A DNA stretch of 64,000 nt from Alteromonas gracilis (GTDB lineage Bacteria > Pseudomonadota > Gammaproteobacteria > Enterobacterales > Alteromonadaceae), in NCBI RefSeq assembly GCF_002993325.1, contig NZ_PVNO01000025.1, forward strand, positions 620,001-684,000. Direction: 5' to 3'. Positions within the stretch are counted from its first letter, which is position 1; each line of letters begins with the position of its first letter. This document shows, piece by piece, positions 45,855 through 54,465 of this stretch. The position numbers were made by a program, and so were the translations under genes. The notes below the pieces were generated by a model. It was not told where the DNA came from and did not search any database. It saw only the letters and a list, made by a program, of their open reading frames with translations.

Positions 45855-46481
45855 TTAACCCAGTACCAGCTTTGCCGCTAAACCGACAAGTAATACGCCC
45901 ATTGCCCGGTCTAGCCAATACCCTTTTTTACCAATAAGTTCAGCGACTCTACTCGTGCTTAAAAGGTAAGAGAGAAAGCAGAACCAAAGCCCTGTCGCTA
46001 TAGCCAAATAAATACCATAGCCTAGCTTTACGGCAAAAGGAGTATCGATGCTGATGATTGCTGTAAAAAGAGAAAGAAAGAAGAGTGTTGCCTTTGGGTT
46101 GAGCCCATTGGTTAAAAATCCCATCCACACCGCACGTTTAGCTGAAATTTGCGTGCTCTTCTTTTCAAATGAAGGGCTTTCATCCTGCTTCACCGGCCCA
46201 CTTTTAAGCGCGCCAAAAGCGAGATAAAGCAAATATGCGGCAGCTGCATAGCTAAAGGTGGTAAATAACCAAGGTGTCGTAGCGATAACTACGCTTAGCC
46301 CCACAAGGGAATAGGCCACATGCAGCAATATCGCTAAACCGATCCCCACGCTAGTATACAGCGCGATGCGTCTTCCGTACGCTACGCTGTTTCGCACCAC
46401 TACAGCAAAATCAGGCCCTGGGCTTGCCACTGCTACAAGGTGTACAAGTGCAATGGTAAGGAATTCGTTCATATACTGCAT
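45855..46481 (-). CDS. LysE/RhtB family amino-acid exporter
   Basis: A 208-residue transporter with six hydrophobic segments, starting with LTIALVHLVAVASPGPDFAVVVRNSVAYGRR (in part), whose SPGPDF motif marks the LysE/RhtB family, followed by GFLTNGLNPKATLFFLSLF. It probably exports an amino acid; which one cannot be told. It follows cobB by ten bases on the same strand. Confidence 0.92.
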   Translation of the reverse strand: MQYMNEFLTIALVHLVAVASPGPDFAVVVRNSVAYGRRIALYTSVGIGLAILLHVAYSLVGLSVVIATTPWLFTTFSYAAAAYLLYLAFGALKSGPVKQDESPSFEKKSTQISAKRAVWMGFLTNGLNPKATLFFLSLFTAIISIDTPFAVKLGYGIYLAIATGLWFCFLSYLLSTSRVAELIGKKGYWLDRAMGVLLVGLAAKLVLG

Positions 46482-46491
46482 CTTGCGCCTC

Positions 46492-47217
46492 CTACAGCGC
46501 GTATTTTGAAATTAAGTCGTCTACCCATCGGGGAACGATATGTGACGCTGGACCGGTTAACGATTCATCGAATAAGGCATTTGTTGCGCCCGGTGCTAAA
46601 TTCGCTTCAATGGTGTGAGCACCGCTTTCTTTTGCAATCTGAACAAAACCTGCCGCAGGGTATACATTGCCCGATGTGCCAATAGCAACAAATAAATCTG
46701 CGTTGGCTAATGCACTGTATATTTCATCCATATACAGGGGCATTTCACCAAACCACACAATATCCGGCCTTAATGTGACGCGATTACAGCATGGGCATTT
46801 CGAGGTATGGTCAAAACTATCGCGCCATTCAAACGTTTCCTGAGAAATAGCGCATCGGGCTGACAGCAGTTCACCGTGCATGTGATAAACATTTTTGTTT
46901 CCGCCACGCTCATGAAGATCGTCTACGTTCTGCGTAACCAGCATTACATTATCACCGAATATGGTTTCAAGCTTTGCAAGCGCCATATGAGCGGCATTCG
47001 GCTTAACATCGTCTTGCTGGAGCTGAGCGCGCCGAGCATTGTAGAAACGATAAACCAAACCGGGGTTTCGCTCGAACGCTTCAGGCGTGGCAACGTCTTC
47101 CACACGGTGGTTCTCCCAAAGGCCGTCATTGTCTCTAAATGTTTTGAGCCCTGACTCAGCGGAAATACCTGCGCCCGTAAGTACAACTATTTTTGGTAGC
47201 GTGTTTTTAGTGTTCAT
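46492..47217 (-). CDS. cobB: NAD-dependent protein deacylase (sirtuin)
   Basis: A class III sirtuin of 241 residues that removes acyl groups from lysines using NAD. Motifs in order: [16 protein letters not shown] (NAD pocket), [12 protein letters not shown], the catalytic histidine in VYHMHGE, zinc ligands in a CAIS...SKCPCC arrangement, and IVWFGEMP. It probably sits in a two-gene transcript with the LysE-type exporter. Confidence 0.95.
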   Translation of the reverse strand: MNTKNTLPKIVVLTGAGISAESGLKTFRDNDGLWENHRVEDVATPEAFERNPGLVYRFYNARRAQLQQDDVKPNAAHMALAKLETIFGDNVMLVTQNVDDLHERGGNKNVYHMHGELLSARCAISQETFEWRDSFDHTSKCPCCNRVTLRPDIVWFGEMPLYMDEIYSALANADLFVAIGTSGNVYPAAGFVQIAKESGAHTIEANLAPGATNALFDESLTGPASHIVPRWVDDLISKYAL

Positions 47218-47303
47218 AAACGTGATTCAAACGTGAGATATGCGAGCAGATTTGTTTTAACCTTACCCCAAGTTAAAACAAATAACAGCCATCGCACACA
47301 GCT

Positions 47304-48140
47304 TTATTTTGTATGGTCGTTAACAACAGGAAATTGTATATCGGCGCCCCACTCAGACCATGAACCATCGTAAATTGACACTTGAGTAGCTCCACACATC
47401 AAGGCAGCTACACCAACAATACACGCGGTAACACCCGAACCACAGGTACAGATAATAGGCTTGTCTAAATTGATATTTGCTTGCTCAAAAACCTTTTTGA
47501 GTTCTTCCTTGGCAAGGAAATGGCCGTTTTTTAGAAGTGTATCGAATGGAACATTATATGCGCCGGGCATGTGTCCCGACCTCACGCCTTGACGAGGCTC
47601 TGGCACCTCACCTTTGAAACGAAGCGAATTACGAGCATCAACTAACTGCGCGTCGGTATTTAATGCCTGAAGAACAGCGCTGGAATTTGCAAACCAGCCT
47701 GGGCGAGGCGTGGCCTGATAGGTTAATTTTCCATATTGCTGCTGTTCAGAAATAGGAAGACCTGCGTTTTCCCAAGCGGGTTGCCCACCATCTAATAAAT
47801 AAACGTCTTGATGACCAATAGCTTTTAACATCCACCACACGCGTGGCGCGCTGTACATGCCACGTGTATCATAAACTGCTATTGGTGTATCAGCCGTAAT
47901 ACCTTGATTGCCCAAATAAATTGCAAAAGCATCTGCAGATGGCATGCTATGAGGAAATCCTGTGGTGTGATCGCTACCGTCTCCATCTAAATCAATGTCG
48001 ACAGATGCTGGCAACACCATCGCGTTTCGCGCGTCAGGCGTTTTAGAAACGGGGTCGTCCATCAGTGCCCGCACAAGCGTAACAGGCTTTTGCTGCATAA
48101 TGTTGGCTAAATCACCCACTGAAATTAACGCCGACGTCAT
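47304..48140 (-). CDS. Thiosulfate/3-mercaptopyruvate sulfurtransferase
   Basis: A two-domain rhodanese of 278 residues. The inactive N-terminal domain spans about 1-140 and the C-terminal domain carries the active-site cysteine in CTCGSGVTACIV. The CGSGVTA loop is typical of 3-mercaptopyruvate-preferring SseA-type enzymes. ATG 48140 follows AAGGAG at seven bases; a start eight codons further upstream would lie in a hairpin. It is likely monocistronic. Confidence 0.93.
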   Translation of the reverse strand: MTSALISVGDLANIMQQKPVTLVRALMDDPVSKTPDARNAMVLPASVDIDLDGDGSDHTTGFPHSMPSADAFAIYLGNQGITADTPIAVYDTRGMYSAPRVWWMLKAIGHQDVYLLDGGQPAWENAGLPISEQQQYGKLTYQATPRPGWFANSSAVLQALNTDAQLVDARNSLRFKGEVPEPRQGVRSGHMPGAYNVPFDTLLKNGHFLAKEELKKVFEQANINLDKPIICTCGSGVTACIVGVAALMCGATQVSIYDGSWSEWGADIQFPVVNDHTK

Positions 48141-48155
48141 AGCATTCTCCTTAAT

Positions 48156-48177
48156 GACACCCACCGGAGCGGGTGTC
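48156..48177. repeat. Hairpin in the sulfurtransferase leader
   Basis: GACACCC (48156-48162) pairs with GGGTGTC (48171-48177), 15 bases before the start codon of the leftward gene. On the plus strand a T-rich tract follows, but no gene ends there; on the minus strand it would sit just before the ribosome-binding site. Confidence 0.5.
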
Positions 48178-48290
48178 TCTTTTTATACCGGCCTTAGTAA
48201 GCAATAAACCTAGCGCCAAAAACCGGACTACTATTAGCGATATTGTCTAATATCAAAAAGCACTGACTTAACCATTATCGCTAAGAAACG

Positions 48291-48788
48291 TTAACCCAAT
48301 GCAGCAATGGCTGCTTCGTAGTTAGGTTCTTCAGTTGTCTCTGCAACCTGCTCTGTGTAAATCACCTTGCCTTCTGTATCGATAACCACTACTGAGCGAG
48401 AAAGAAGGCCTGTTAGAGGCGCAGATTCGAAGGTCACGCCGTAATCGTCGCCAAAGCTTGAACGGAATGTAGAACCGGTAAGTACGTTTTCGATACCTTC
48501 TGCACCACAAAAACGGCCAGCGGCAAACGGTAAGTCAGCAGAAACACAAATTACTGTAGTATTGTCTAGCTTCGACGCTTCCTCATTGAATTTACGTACT
48601 GACGTTGCACAGGTACCCGTGTCAATCGACGGAAAGATATTTAGAACTACGTTTTTACCTGCTAGTTCAGACAGTGTCACTTCGCCCAAATCTGCTTTGA
48701 CAAGGGTAAATGCTGGTGCACTTGATCCCACTTCTGGTAGTTGACCCTTAGTTTTAACTTCATTACCTTGAAAAGTAACAGATGCCAT
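48291..48788 (-). CDS. tpx: Thiol peroxidase
   Basis: An atypical two-cysteine peroxiredoxin of 165 residues that reduces hydroperoxides using thioredoxin. The peroxidatic cysteine is Cys60 in [14 protein letters not shown] and the resolving one Cys94 in [12 protein letters not shown]. The opening [19 protein letters not shown] is diagnostic. A GGAGAAAGCC ribosome-binding site precedes the ATG. Confidence 0.97.
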   Translation of the reverse strand: MASVTFQGNEVKTKGQLPEVGSSAPAFTLVKADLGEVTLSELAGKNVVLNIFPSIDTGTCATSVRKFNEEASKLDNTTVICVSADLPFAAGRFCGAEGIENVLTGSTFRSSFGDDYGVTFESAPLTGLLSRSVVVIDTEGKVIYTEQVAETTEEPNYEAAIAALG

Positions 48789-48862
48789 TGGCTTTCTCCG
48801 TGATTAATTGAATTAAAATAGTGGATGTAAAACAACAGTTTCGCAAATTAAAGTGACGGTTT

Positions 48863-49555
48863 TTAAACGCTATCTTTAACCTGCGCTTCGGCAAACGCAA
48901 GCTTGTGCTGCAAATGAGGCTTACCTTTTAAATATTCCCGTCTAAACACACTAAAATAATGCGCTAATGTTTGTGCTCCTTCCTTTTGATTGGCTAGAGC
49001 TAAAACGCTAATGCCAACCTCAGCGGTACAATGTTGAAAATCATGTGTAGATTCTCGCAGCAAATAGTCTGAAGCCGCATCCATGCTTACGCCTAACACA
49101 GGAAAATTATGTAAATAAGGGCTCTTGGCAAACATTTTTTTTGCTTCACGCCATGTTCCATCCAAGAAGATAAATAGTAACGTTTTGCCCGTATTCAATG
49201 GCGGCGTATCAATACAGCGTTCAATTGCCGCATATTCGTGTGGAAATACCACAATGGGAAAGTATTTTTCGTCACCAAGGATGCGCATCAGCTCGTCATC
49301 AGGCTTGGTGCGCTTCCATAAAAATGCGTGGTTATCTCTCACAACATCCGCAATTAAGCGCCCTGTATTGGTGGGCTTGTAGTATTCACCTTTGTACATC
49401 AGAAATAAAACTGCCACGTCAGTGCCAGCTTTAGGCTTGTAAGTGCAAATACAATTTTGCGTTGGTAGCAGACACGCATCACAACGAACTACTTTGCTAC
49501 CACGGGCGTGAAATGGACGTTCAGAACGAGATAGTTCGTCTAAACGAAGTGACAT
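48863..49555 (-). CDS. DTW domain protein, tRNA-uridine aminocarboxypropyltransferase-like
   Basis: The 230-residue protein has an N-terminal zinc-like cluster CDACLLPTQNCIC and the DTW-family motif DGTWREAKKMF, with a later HCTAEVG. DTW proteins such as E. coli TapT put the acp group on uridine 47 of tRNA. ATG 49555 is preferred to a TTG four codons upstream. Its position next to a tRNA operon is notable but may be chance. Confidence 0.9.
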   Translation of the reverse strand: MSLRLDELSRSERPFHARGSKVVRCDACLLPTQNCICTYKPKAGTDVAVLFLMYKGEYYKPTNTGRLIADVVRDNHAFLWKRTKPDDELMRILGDEKYFPIVVFPHEYAAIERCIDTPPLNTGKTLLFIFLDGTWREAKKMFAKSPYLHNFPVLGVSMDAASDYLLRESTHDFQHCTAEVGISVLALANQKEGAQTLAHYFSVFRREYLKGKPHLQHKLAFAEAQVKDSV

Positions 49556-49669
49556 AATGGAATTCAAGTTAATGCGTCTTTGCCAAATTTTTTACGGATT
49601 TTATCATAGTAAAATGGATAAAAGAGGTTGATGAGCAAAGTTTAAAGTTGGAAAGACTAAGATAGCAAA

Positions 49670-49756
49670 TGGTGCCCGGGGCCGGACTTGAACCGGCACG
49701 CTGTTACCAGCGAGGGATTTTAAATCCCTTGTGTCTACCAATTTCACCACCCGGGC
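49670..49756 (-). tRNA. tRNA-Leu(UAA)
   Basis: An 87-nucleotide tRNA with CCA encoded, a 7-bp acceptor stem GCCCGGG/CCCGGGC, a long variable arm and anticodon TAA between AGGGATT and AATCCCT. It is the last gene of the Gly-Cys-Leu operon, as leuZ in E. coli. Confidence 0.97.
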
Positions 49757-49815
49757 ATCGGGTTGCTTTTCAGCAAAGGTGTCAGGCGTAGAACCTGATG
49801 CTGCGTTGCAGCTTA

Positions 49816-49889
49816 TGGAGGCGGAACCCGGAGTCGAACCGAGATAGACGGATTTGCAATCCGCTGCATAGCCATTCTGCCATTCCGCC
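49816..49889 (-). tRNA. tRNA-Cys(GCA)
   Basis: A 74-nucleotide tRNA with encoded CCA, acceptor stem GGCGGAA/TTCCGCC, T at the discriminator position (usual for cysteine tRNA) and anticodon GCA. Confidence 0.97.
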
Positions 49890-49930
49890 AGATGCGTCTG
49901 GCGCGTGATTAAAACATCTCTTTGAGAGAT

Positions 49931-50006
<76 letters not shown>

Positions 50007-50059
50007 ATGTCTTAATCGACCATTTCGTTTGGTTGATGTCCTCTCGAAATGTGGGGTGC

Positions 50060-50087
50060 ATTCTACCTACCCATTCAAAACTGTCAA
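50060..50087 (-). promoter_or_regulatory. Promoter of the Gly-Cys-Leu tRNA operon
   Basis: On the minus strand a consensus TTGACA (50087-50082) and TAGAAT (50065-50060) are spaced by 16 bases. A GC-rich stretch (GCACCCCAC) follows the -10, the usual mark of stringently controlled stable RNA promoters. Confidence 0.85.
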
Positions 50088-50175
50088 CACAAAAAAGTGT
50101 TTAAATTGAGATAAATGCGGTTTTTTATGATCGTTTGCTATTTTTTTATTCACTTTGATTAAACCGCGATCAATT

Positions 50176-50748
50176 TCACTTTATCGCATTACCGCGAAGG
50201 TGTGGCCAAGCTGCTTTTGTATAAACAACCATTGACCAAATTGACAACACTGCGGCGAAATATAAAAGAATATAACCCAAAGAAACCCAGTAGATTGGAA
50301 AGCCCATGAATGTCTCAAGACCCGATAAAAGCCCTATTAAGGCTAACATTTGCGCAGTGGTTTTTGCTTTGCCTATAAAAGATACTTGAACAGCATCCCT
50401 TACACCGTTTGAGCCCATCCATTCTCGCAGTGCTGAAACATAAATTTCACGAACCAGTAGCGCTATCGACGGCAATGTTATCCAGAGGGTTGCATAACTA
50501 TGTGTGATCATGAGAAGTGCTGCGCCCACAATCAACTTGTCTGCCACTGGATCTAGAAACGCACCAAAAGGCGTGGATTGCTCAAGTTTTCTCGCTAGAT
50601 AACCATCGAACCAGTCTGTGATGGCAGCTAGCCAAAAAATAAAAGCACCTGCTTCATGCGCCCAACGCCAATCGAGGAAATAAACAGTGACAAAAACAGG
50701 AATAAGAATTACTCGAAACAAAGTAATACAGTTTGGAACAGTCCACAT
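50176..50748 (-). CDS. pgsA: CDP-diacylglycerol-glycerol-3-phosphate 3-phosphatidyltransferase
   Basis: The committed step to phosphatidylglycerol, an inner-membrane enzyme of 190 residues. The CDP-alcohol phosphotransferase signature is present as D-WFDG-YLAR, then G-AFLD-PVAD, with all the aspartates needed for metal binding. There are about five transmembrane segments. It follows uvrC as in E. coli, here with a 124-base gap. Confidence 0.97.
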   Translation of the reverse strand: MWTVPNCITLFRVILIPVFVTVYFLDWRWAHEAGAFIFWLAAITDWFDGYLARKLEQSTPFGAFLDPVADKLIVGAALLMITHSYATLWITLPSIALLVREIYVSALREWMGSNGVRDAVQVSFIGKAKTTAQMLALIGLLSGLETFMGFPIYWVSLGYILLYFAAVLSIWSMVVYTKAAWPHLRGNAIK

Positions 50749-50872
50749 AAAAAATACGTCTCAGTGTTATATGCCTCTATGGGCGTTTAGCGCGATCGCC
50801 TAGATGCTTGGCACCTTTCATTCTCATTACACATTACCTTAAATTGCAATGCATTGCTTGTTAGTCATTCAT

Positions 50873-52690
50873 TTATTGATGCAGATGGTCATAAATCGTA
50901 TCAGCCAACTCAGGGCTAATTCCAGGCACGCTCGCAATTTCGTCTTTGCTCGCTTTTTTGAGGCCTTGTAAACCTCCCATGTACTTGAGTAAAGACTGCC
51001 TGCGCTTCGCGCCTATACCAGGGATACTTTCCAGACTAGAGGTTGTTTTAACCTTTTGACGTCGATTGCGATGCCCTGTAATGGCAAAGCGGTGAGACTC
51101 ATCGCGAATGTGCTGGATGAGATGTAACCCAGGAGAATGGCTGTCCATAGGAAGTACTTGGTGACTACCTGCAAGAATCAACGTTTCCAAACCAGGCTTA
51201 CGTGTTGTGCCTTTAGCTACGCCTAAGAGCATAGGCTTTTTATCATGAGGCCAGTCTTCAAAAAACTGTTCCGCTTGGGCAAGCTGCCCCTTACCACCAT
51301 CAATCAAAATCAGATCCGGAATTTTTTGCACTTCCTTAACTGACTTGTAGCGGCGTTTCAGCGCCTGTGCCATGGCAGCATAATCGTCACCTGGTGTAAT
51401 GCCTTCAATGTTGTATCTGCGGTAGTCACTTTTTAGTGGCCCCTCGCGATTAAACACCACACAGGAAGCGACCGTCTGTTGCCCAGAGGTATGTGATATA
51501 TCAAAACACTCCATACGTTGTAAGGGCGTTTCTACTTCCAAGGACGCTTCTAAATCGAGATAGCGGGCGAAGACTGACTTCTGCTGGCTATATTGTGCCT
51601 CAAGGGCTGTTTGCGCGTTTGATTGGGCGAGCTGAAGGTACTTTCGTTTTTCTTCTCTGGCACCTTTGAAGAAGTGTACTTTATGCCCCGCTTCGCTGGC
51701 CAATACTTCAGCTATCGCGCTCTCATCGCTTAGGGTATTGCTTAACACAATTTGCTTGGGAATAACTTTATTGCCTGCCAGATAGAACTGTAAAAAGAAG
51801 GACTCGAACACTTCTTGCTCATCAGCGATGTTAGGTACTTTCGGAAAATAAGCCTTACTACCCAATAATTGGCCTTCGCGAATGAACATGACTTGAATAC
51901 AGGCCATATTGCCTTTAAAGGCAAAGCCGAATACGTCCATTTCATCTTGTGTACCGGCCACCCACTGACGTTCTTGAACTTTTCTAAGCGCGTTTATCTG
52001 GTCGCGATAACGCGCGGCCGCTTCGAAGTTTAAGGCTTCACTGGCTTTTTCCATCTTATCCACCAGCTCGCCAATCACTTGCTGGTTTTTTCCTTTTAAA
52101 AACAAGCGGGCGAAATTTACTTGCTCTTTATATTCCTCATCACTCACATAACCTTCAACACAAGGTGCACTGCACCGCTGCATTTGATATTGGAGGCAAG
52201 GTCTGCTTCGCGCGCGATAGTAGCTATCCTCACACTGACGTACAGGAAATATACGCTGCATTGAGCGCAAGCTCTCCCTGACAGACCAAGCACTAGGATA
52301 AGGACCAAAATATTCGCCTTTCTTTTTCTGAGGACCGCGATGAAAAGAAAGCCGCGGATGCTCATGATCTGACAAGAAGATAAACGGATAGGATTTATCA
52401 TCACGCATTACTACGTTGTAACGCGGCTTGTATTTCTTGATGAAGTTGTTTTCGAGTAAGAACGCTTCGGTTTCACTGTTAACAACAGTAACGTCCATGT
52501 TCGCAATCTGGCTGACTAACGAACGGGTTTTAGCATTGTCTAAGTTTGTACGAAAATAACTCGACACACGCTTTTTGAGGTTTTTGGCCTTTCCTACGTA
52601 AATAACCTCTTCCTGGTTGTTGTACATGCGGTACACACCAGGCTGAGAGGTTAAGTTCTTAAGAAATGCTGCTGAATCGAATGCAGACAT
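50873..52690 (-). CDS. uvrC: Excinuclease ABC subunit C
   Basis: The dual-incision nuclease of nucleotide excision repair. In 605 residues: an N-terminal GIY-YIG nuclease (GVYRMYNNQEEVIYVGKAKN), a cysteine-containing segment, a UVR domain binding UvrB (about 203-238), the RNase H-like nuclease beginning FDISHTSGQ and LILIDGGKGQLA, and a C-terminal helix-hairpin-helix pair (SIPGIGAKRRQ and SVPGISPELAD). It complements the photolyase island 30 kb away. It lies 31 bases after uvrY, so they are probably co-transcribed. Confidence 0.98.
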   Translation of the reverse strand: MSAFDSAAFLKNLTSQPGVYRMYNNQEEVIYVGKAKNLKKRVSSYFRTNLDNAKTRSLVSQIANMDVTVVNSETEAFLLENNFIKKYKPRYNVVMRDDKSYPFIFLSDHEHPRLSFHRGPQKKKGEYFGPYPSAWSVRESLRSMQRIFPVRQCEDSYYRARSRPCLQYQMQRCSAPCVEGYVSDEEYKEQVNFARLFLKGKNQQVIGELVDKMEKASEALNFEAAARYRDQINALRKVQERQWVAGTQDEMDVFGFAFKGNMACIQVMFIREGQLLGSKAYFPKVPNIADEQEVFESFFLQFYLAGNKVIPKQIVLSNTLSDESAIAEVLASEAGHKVHFFKGAREEKRKYLQLAQSNAQTALEAQYSQQKSVFARYLDLEASLEVETPLQRMECFDISHTSGQQTVASCVVFNREGPLKSDYRRYNIEGITPGDDYAAMAQALKRRYKSVKEVQKIPDLILIDGGKGQLAQAEQFFEDWPHDKKPMLLGVAKGTTRKPGLETLILAGSHQVLPMDSHSPGLHLIQHIRDESHRFAITGHRNRRQKVKTTSSLESIPGIGAKRRQSLLKYMGGLQGLKKASKDEIASVPGISPELADTIYDHLHQ

Positions 52691-52721
52691 AATTACTTTA
52701 ACATTGCGTGCTTTGCGACGC

Positions 52722-53366
52722 TTAAAAGGTATTAGGGTTGATAAGCTTGTGACGGTAAGCTAAATGGGTTAACTCTACGTCTGAACTCACACCTAATTTT
52801 TGAAACATTCTGTAGCGATATGTATTAACAGTTTTGGAGTTAATACATAGCTCTCGAGCTATATCTGGCACTTTGTGACCTTCGGTTAATCGCATGGCAA
52901 TAGTAAGTTCTCTACTCGATAACTCATCAAATGGATTATCCGAACTGGGCAGCAGTTTACCTATAGCGATACTATTAGCCACTTCGCTATCAATGTATTT
53001 CTGCCCAGCCGCTACTTTTCTTATAGCGAGAATAACTTCATCAGGCTCAGCGTCTTTCGTTAGAAAGCCGAAGGCACCGGCATCCATAACCTGCATAGGT
53101 ATCGGACTCTCTTTGTGCATAGACACACAAATGACCCGCGTATTTTCAGACATTCGAACAATTCTTTTTGTCGCTTCGAGCCCGCCTATACCAGGCATGT
53201 TCACGTCCATGAGTACCACATCCGGCGCATTTTTTCGGCACCACTGTACCGCGTCTTCACCATTTTTCGCTTCCGCGATAATAGTGAAATCATTAACGTC
53301 TTCCAGAATTCGGCGTATCCCTGTTCTGACCAAATCGTGGTCGTCTGCTAGGATTATTTTTATCAC
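52722..53366 (-). CDS. uvrY: Response regulator UvrY/GacA/SirA
   Basis: A NarL-type regulator of 214 residues that, with BarA, turns on the small RNAs opposing CsrA. The receiver has the acidic pair DDHDLVR, the phosphorylated aspartate in VVLMDVNMPG (about residue 54) and Lys in FLTKDAEP. The C-terminal LuxR-type helix-turn-helix is SSRELTIAMRLTEGHKVPDIA and then NSKTVNTYRYRMFQKL. The uvrY-uvrC pairing is conserved across Gammaproteobacteria. Confidence 0.96.
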   Translation of the reverse strand: MIKIILADDHDLVRTGIRRILEDVNDFTIIAEAKNGEDAVQWCRKNAPDVVLMDVNMPGIGGLEATKRIVRMSENTRVICVSMHKESPIPMQVMDAGAFGFLTKDAEPDEVILAIRKVAAGQKYIDSEVANSIAIGKLLPSSDNPFDELSSRELTIAMRLTEGHKVPDIARELCINSKTVNTYRYRMFQKLGVSSDVELTHLAYRHKLINPNTF

Positions 53367-53558
53367 TCTAGTATCTCACTGACTTCAGTTTTATAGATAT
53401 CTGGTTTCGAGGCCGTTAAATCAGTCAACTGTCATCGATAACAATTAACATTACGGGCCTCTCACCATAACCAAGTCATCATACCACGAGATATAGATTC
53501 GTGAAGTGTAGATACACAATTTGAAACTAAATTATTGATCTGAATTGCTTTTGGGTAA

Positions 53559-54296
53559 TCAAACTGGCAAGTCGAACCAAAGTGCCACTGCATTTTCAAT
53601 TGCTTCTATTGAAAAAGAATCGTGTTCATATATACCTATTGCGTCTCCAGCTCCTAGATTAATAGACTCAGACTCAACTGTGCTTTGGGATGAAACCCTC
53701 ATATTGCCAGATATCACATGCAGATAACCTTTACGTGACTTAACTGCACTTCGCCATGTTTCATTTGCATTAAGCGTTAACCGGGATATCTCAGCGTTTT
53801 GCTTTATCTTTAACGACCCTTCTCTACCGTCACTGCTCACAAGCAGTTCTAGTGGCCCGTCTTGATTCAAAGCGCCGTGGTTATTTTTACCAAAGGTTTT
53901 TTGCGCATAGCTTGGTTTCCCTCCTTTTTCATCTGGCACAATCCATATTTGTAAAAAGTTGACCGCTTCATTGTCTGACGGATTGAACTCTGAATGCATG
54001 ATTCCGCTTCCTGCACTCATTACCTGCACGTCGCCAGCTGGCACCGTGTACTCATTTCCAGTGCTGTCCTTGTGTTTCAACGCACCACTCACCACATAAG
54101 AAATGATTTCCATATCTCTGTGCCCATGTGTCTCAAACCCTCTGCCTGGTTGCACTACATCATCGTTAATAACACGCAGTACCGAAAAGCCCATGTGGTT
54201 TGCGTCATAGTAGTGGCCAAATGAGAAGCTGTGTTGACTCTTCAGCCAACCGAAGTCCACCTGCCCTCGTTCATTTGCGCGTCTCAAATAAATCAT
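53559..54296 (-). CDS. Pirin family protein (YhhW-like, quercetinase type)
   Basis: A bicupin of 245 residues. Starting at ATG 54296 gives the standard opening MIYLRRANERGQVDFGWLKS and follows GAGGAAAAGG, whereas a start 21 codons upstream adds an unrelated stretch. The metal-binding histidines lie in ETHGHRDMEI and the H and E of SGIMHSEFNPS. E. coli YhhW has quercetin dioxygenase activity; the natural substrate here is unknown. Transcribed like its OvoA-side neighbours but separated by 169 bases. Confidence 0.9.
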   Translation of the reverse strand: MIYLRRANERGQVDFGWLKSQHSFSFGHYYDANHMGFSVLRVINDDVVQPGRGFETHGHRDMEIISYVVSGALKHKDSTGNEYTVPAGDVQVMSAGSGIMHSEFNPSDNEAVNFLQIWIVPDEKGGKPSYAQKTFGKNNHGALNQDGPLELLVSSDGREGSLKIKQNAEISRLTLNANETWRSAVKSRKGYLHVISGNMRVSSQSTVESESINLGAGDAIGIYEHDSFSIEAIENAVALWFDLPV

Positions 54297-54465
54297 TACC
54301 TTTTCCTCTTGAATCACTAATGGTAAGGCGTACGTTTTCTTTTTTAATACATCGTCCAAAAACTACGCTTACTCTGATATCGATTATTTTAAATTCCAAT
54401 AACTAGAAATAAAATGTCAGATAATTGAGCTTTTCGTTCTATAAATAAGGATATGAGAGGTGACG

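Noticed and set aside
43615..48164. A defence-island reading of the sirtuin and its neighbours.
   Set aside because: The sirtuin is a stand-alone CobB-type deacylase next to an amino-acid exporter and rhodanese, without nuclease or partner domains seen in antiphage systems.
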